DNA from: Ardenticatenaceae bacterium
GTDB taxonomy: Bacteria; Chloroflexota; Anaerolineae; Promineifilales; Promineifilaceae
DNA: 15,034 nucleotides
Direction: 5' to 3'
NCBI GenBank assembly: GCA_020634495.1
Contig: JACKBR010000081.1
Coordinates: 1 to 15,034, forward strand
Under the pieces are notes generated by a model. The model had not been told where the DNA came from. It saw only the letters and a list, made by a program, of their open reading frames with translations, and did no database searches. This document shows positions 14,025 through 15,034 of this stretch, one piece after another. The stretch's first letter is position 1, and each line of letters starts with the position of its first letter. The position numbers and the translations under genes were made by a program.

Positions 14025-15034
14025 TTAGCCCAGCCGTTTCATCCCGCGCAAATTGATGAGGATATAGGTCAAGGTGTTTTGGTTGGCAATGGCTAATTGG
14101 TTACGCAGCTTTGGCCGCTCAATGCCCAATGTCACTGCTTGTGAGAAAATGCGCTCAACGGCCGTTCGCTGCCGATACACCGCCTTGTACGCCTCACTCT
14201 CCCGGTCAAGCTCATGCCGAATGCGGGCACCAATGACCGTTGGCATGACCAGCGTGCAGCCGCCTCGTGACCATTTGGCATGGTCAATGGGGCAGCATTG
14301 CCCAGTAGCTGTGGGGTGCAGCAAGGGGCAGGCATACCGCCCCCGCCGATGCTGAACAAAAGAGGTGCGGTTGACAAAGCTGTTTTTCAGCGAAAACGGC
14401 ATTCCAGCCGGGCATAACGGCACTCCAGCCTCGTTGAACTGTCGCTTTTGCCGGATATCACGCAACGGAATGGCCGCAAACCCCTCTTGGCTCTCCTGGT
14501 GAAAGTAATCATAAATGTAGAACGCATCAAAAGCGGCATCGGCCGTGCCAAACGGCGGACGAAACCCCAACCGCCGCTCCACCTGCTCCATGAGTGGAAA
14601 AAAGTAGGTGGCATCAGCATGATCAAAGGTCTGTGTCACTTCCGCCAGCACAAATTCACCTACATCCGCCACTTTTGTCACCACCACCCCCGAGGCATAG
14701 CCCCAGTAAAACTCACCCACACTCACTTTTTCATTGGCCGGCTGCCCTTCTTTGGTGGGTGTGACTTGGTTACGCCGCCGTTTGCATCCCAATTTGCAGT
14801 CCGGGTCACCCAAAGGTTGCTTTTCCTTCTGGAAGCGGCCTTCCTTTACATACGCTTTGGGATTGTTTTCCTTCACCCAAGCCACAATGTGTTTGGTGTC
14901 CAAAGCCACCACCTGTCCAAAATCTGCCCCGCACCGTTCTTGCAACCAAGTAACCTGTCCATCAAGCAAATTCTGCAAGACTTCATTGGGAATCTCACTC
15001 AGTTTGCGGCTAAAGTGGCGTTGTGTTGGCAAAG
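14025..15034 (-). CDS. DDE transposase, IS4/IS5-like superfamily (partial, N-terminus outside window)
   Basis: The frame runs off the right edge, so the true start is not seen. Counting from the first whole codon of the open frame at 15032, the acidic triad appears as D45 (VVALDTKHIVAW), D165 (FGTADAAFDAFY) and E293 in YRQRTAVERIF, a Y..R...E signature. A cysteine-rich insert at about 207-247 (LCPAG, YACPLLHP, GQCC) may bind zinc and distinguishes it from the IS1182 transposase in this window. No internal stops are seen, so it looks intact here. The exact IS family is unresolved. It belongs to a second, independent insertion beside the array. Confidence 0.88.
   Translation of the reverse strand, partial: LPTQRHFSRKLSEIPNEVLQNLLDGQVTWLQERCGADFGQVVALDTKHIVAWVKENNPKAYVKEGRFQKEKQPLGDPDCKLGCKRRRNQVTPTKEGQPANEKVSVGEFYWGYASGVVVTKVADVGEFVLAEVTQTFDHADATYFFPLMEQVERRLGFRPPFGTADAAFDAFYIYDYFHQESQEGFAAIPLRDIRQKRQFNEAGVPLCPAGMPFSLKNSFVNRTSFVQHRRGRYACPLLHPTATGQCCPIDHAKWSRGGCTLVMPTVIGARIRHELDRESEAYKAVYRQRTAVERIFSQAVTLGIERPKLRNQLAIANQNTLTYILINLRGMKRLG

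Overview
This window holds a nearly complete type I-B CRISPR-Cas locus of the Cst1/Cst2/Cas5t (Tneap) kind, disturbed by mobile DNA. The organism cannot be named from sequence alone. The Cst-type I-B effector, heptamer repeats between genes and a very over-represented palindrome (ACGGCCGT, 14 exact copies by hand count where about 0.2 would be expected) would suit a filamentous Chloroflexota-like bacterium; this is inference.

Layout. Positions 1-261 hold the end of an unrecognised plus-strand gene, a strong two-sided hairpin, and a headless minus-strand coding tail. From 262 to 8529, on the minus strand, lies the effector operon. Its order of transcription is a WYL-type regulator gene, cas8b (cst1), cas7 (cst2), cas5, cas3, with overlaps or gaps of at most 18 bases. 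The 3' third of cas8 contains an in-frame ATG behind a perfect Shine-Dalgarno, so a separate Cas11 small subunit is probably made from inside it. The regulator gene is split by an intact IS1182-family element (6456-8036). Removing the element and one copy of its CTAG duplication restores a 340-codon reading frame exactly. Positions 8530-8751 are a divergent control region with two near-identical 24-base palindromic elements, one facing the regulator gene and one facing cas1. The plus-strand adaptation operon is cas1 (8752-9795), cas2 (9882-10145) and cas4 (10214-10807), separated by repeat-rich gaps. A leader of about 240 bases with several inverted repeats precedes an array of 36 complete 37-base repeats plus one truncated repeat (36 spacers, 11049-13732). 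A second, unrelated DDE transposase gene runs off the right edge.

How it works together. Cas1-Cas2-Cas4 would add spacers at the leader end. The array transcript would be cut 8 bases before the end of each repeat, leaving an ACTGAAAC handle, but no cas6 is present here, so this nuclease must come from elsewhere. Cas8, Cas11, Cas7 and Cas5 would form Cascade and recruit the Cas3 nuclease-helicase. The WYL protein probably controls both operons through the paired operators. In this strain only its DNA-binding half can be made from the native start, and the element sits between the native promoter and the effector genes, so interference may be silenced or rewired while adaptation keeps its own promoter.

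The effector block looks AT-richer than the adaptation block (sampled lines about 30-45% versus 65-70% GC), which suggests separate origins. Three consecutive spacers carry the host-like ACGGCCGT octamer, which points to protospacers in DNA that shares this genome's signature.
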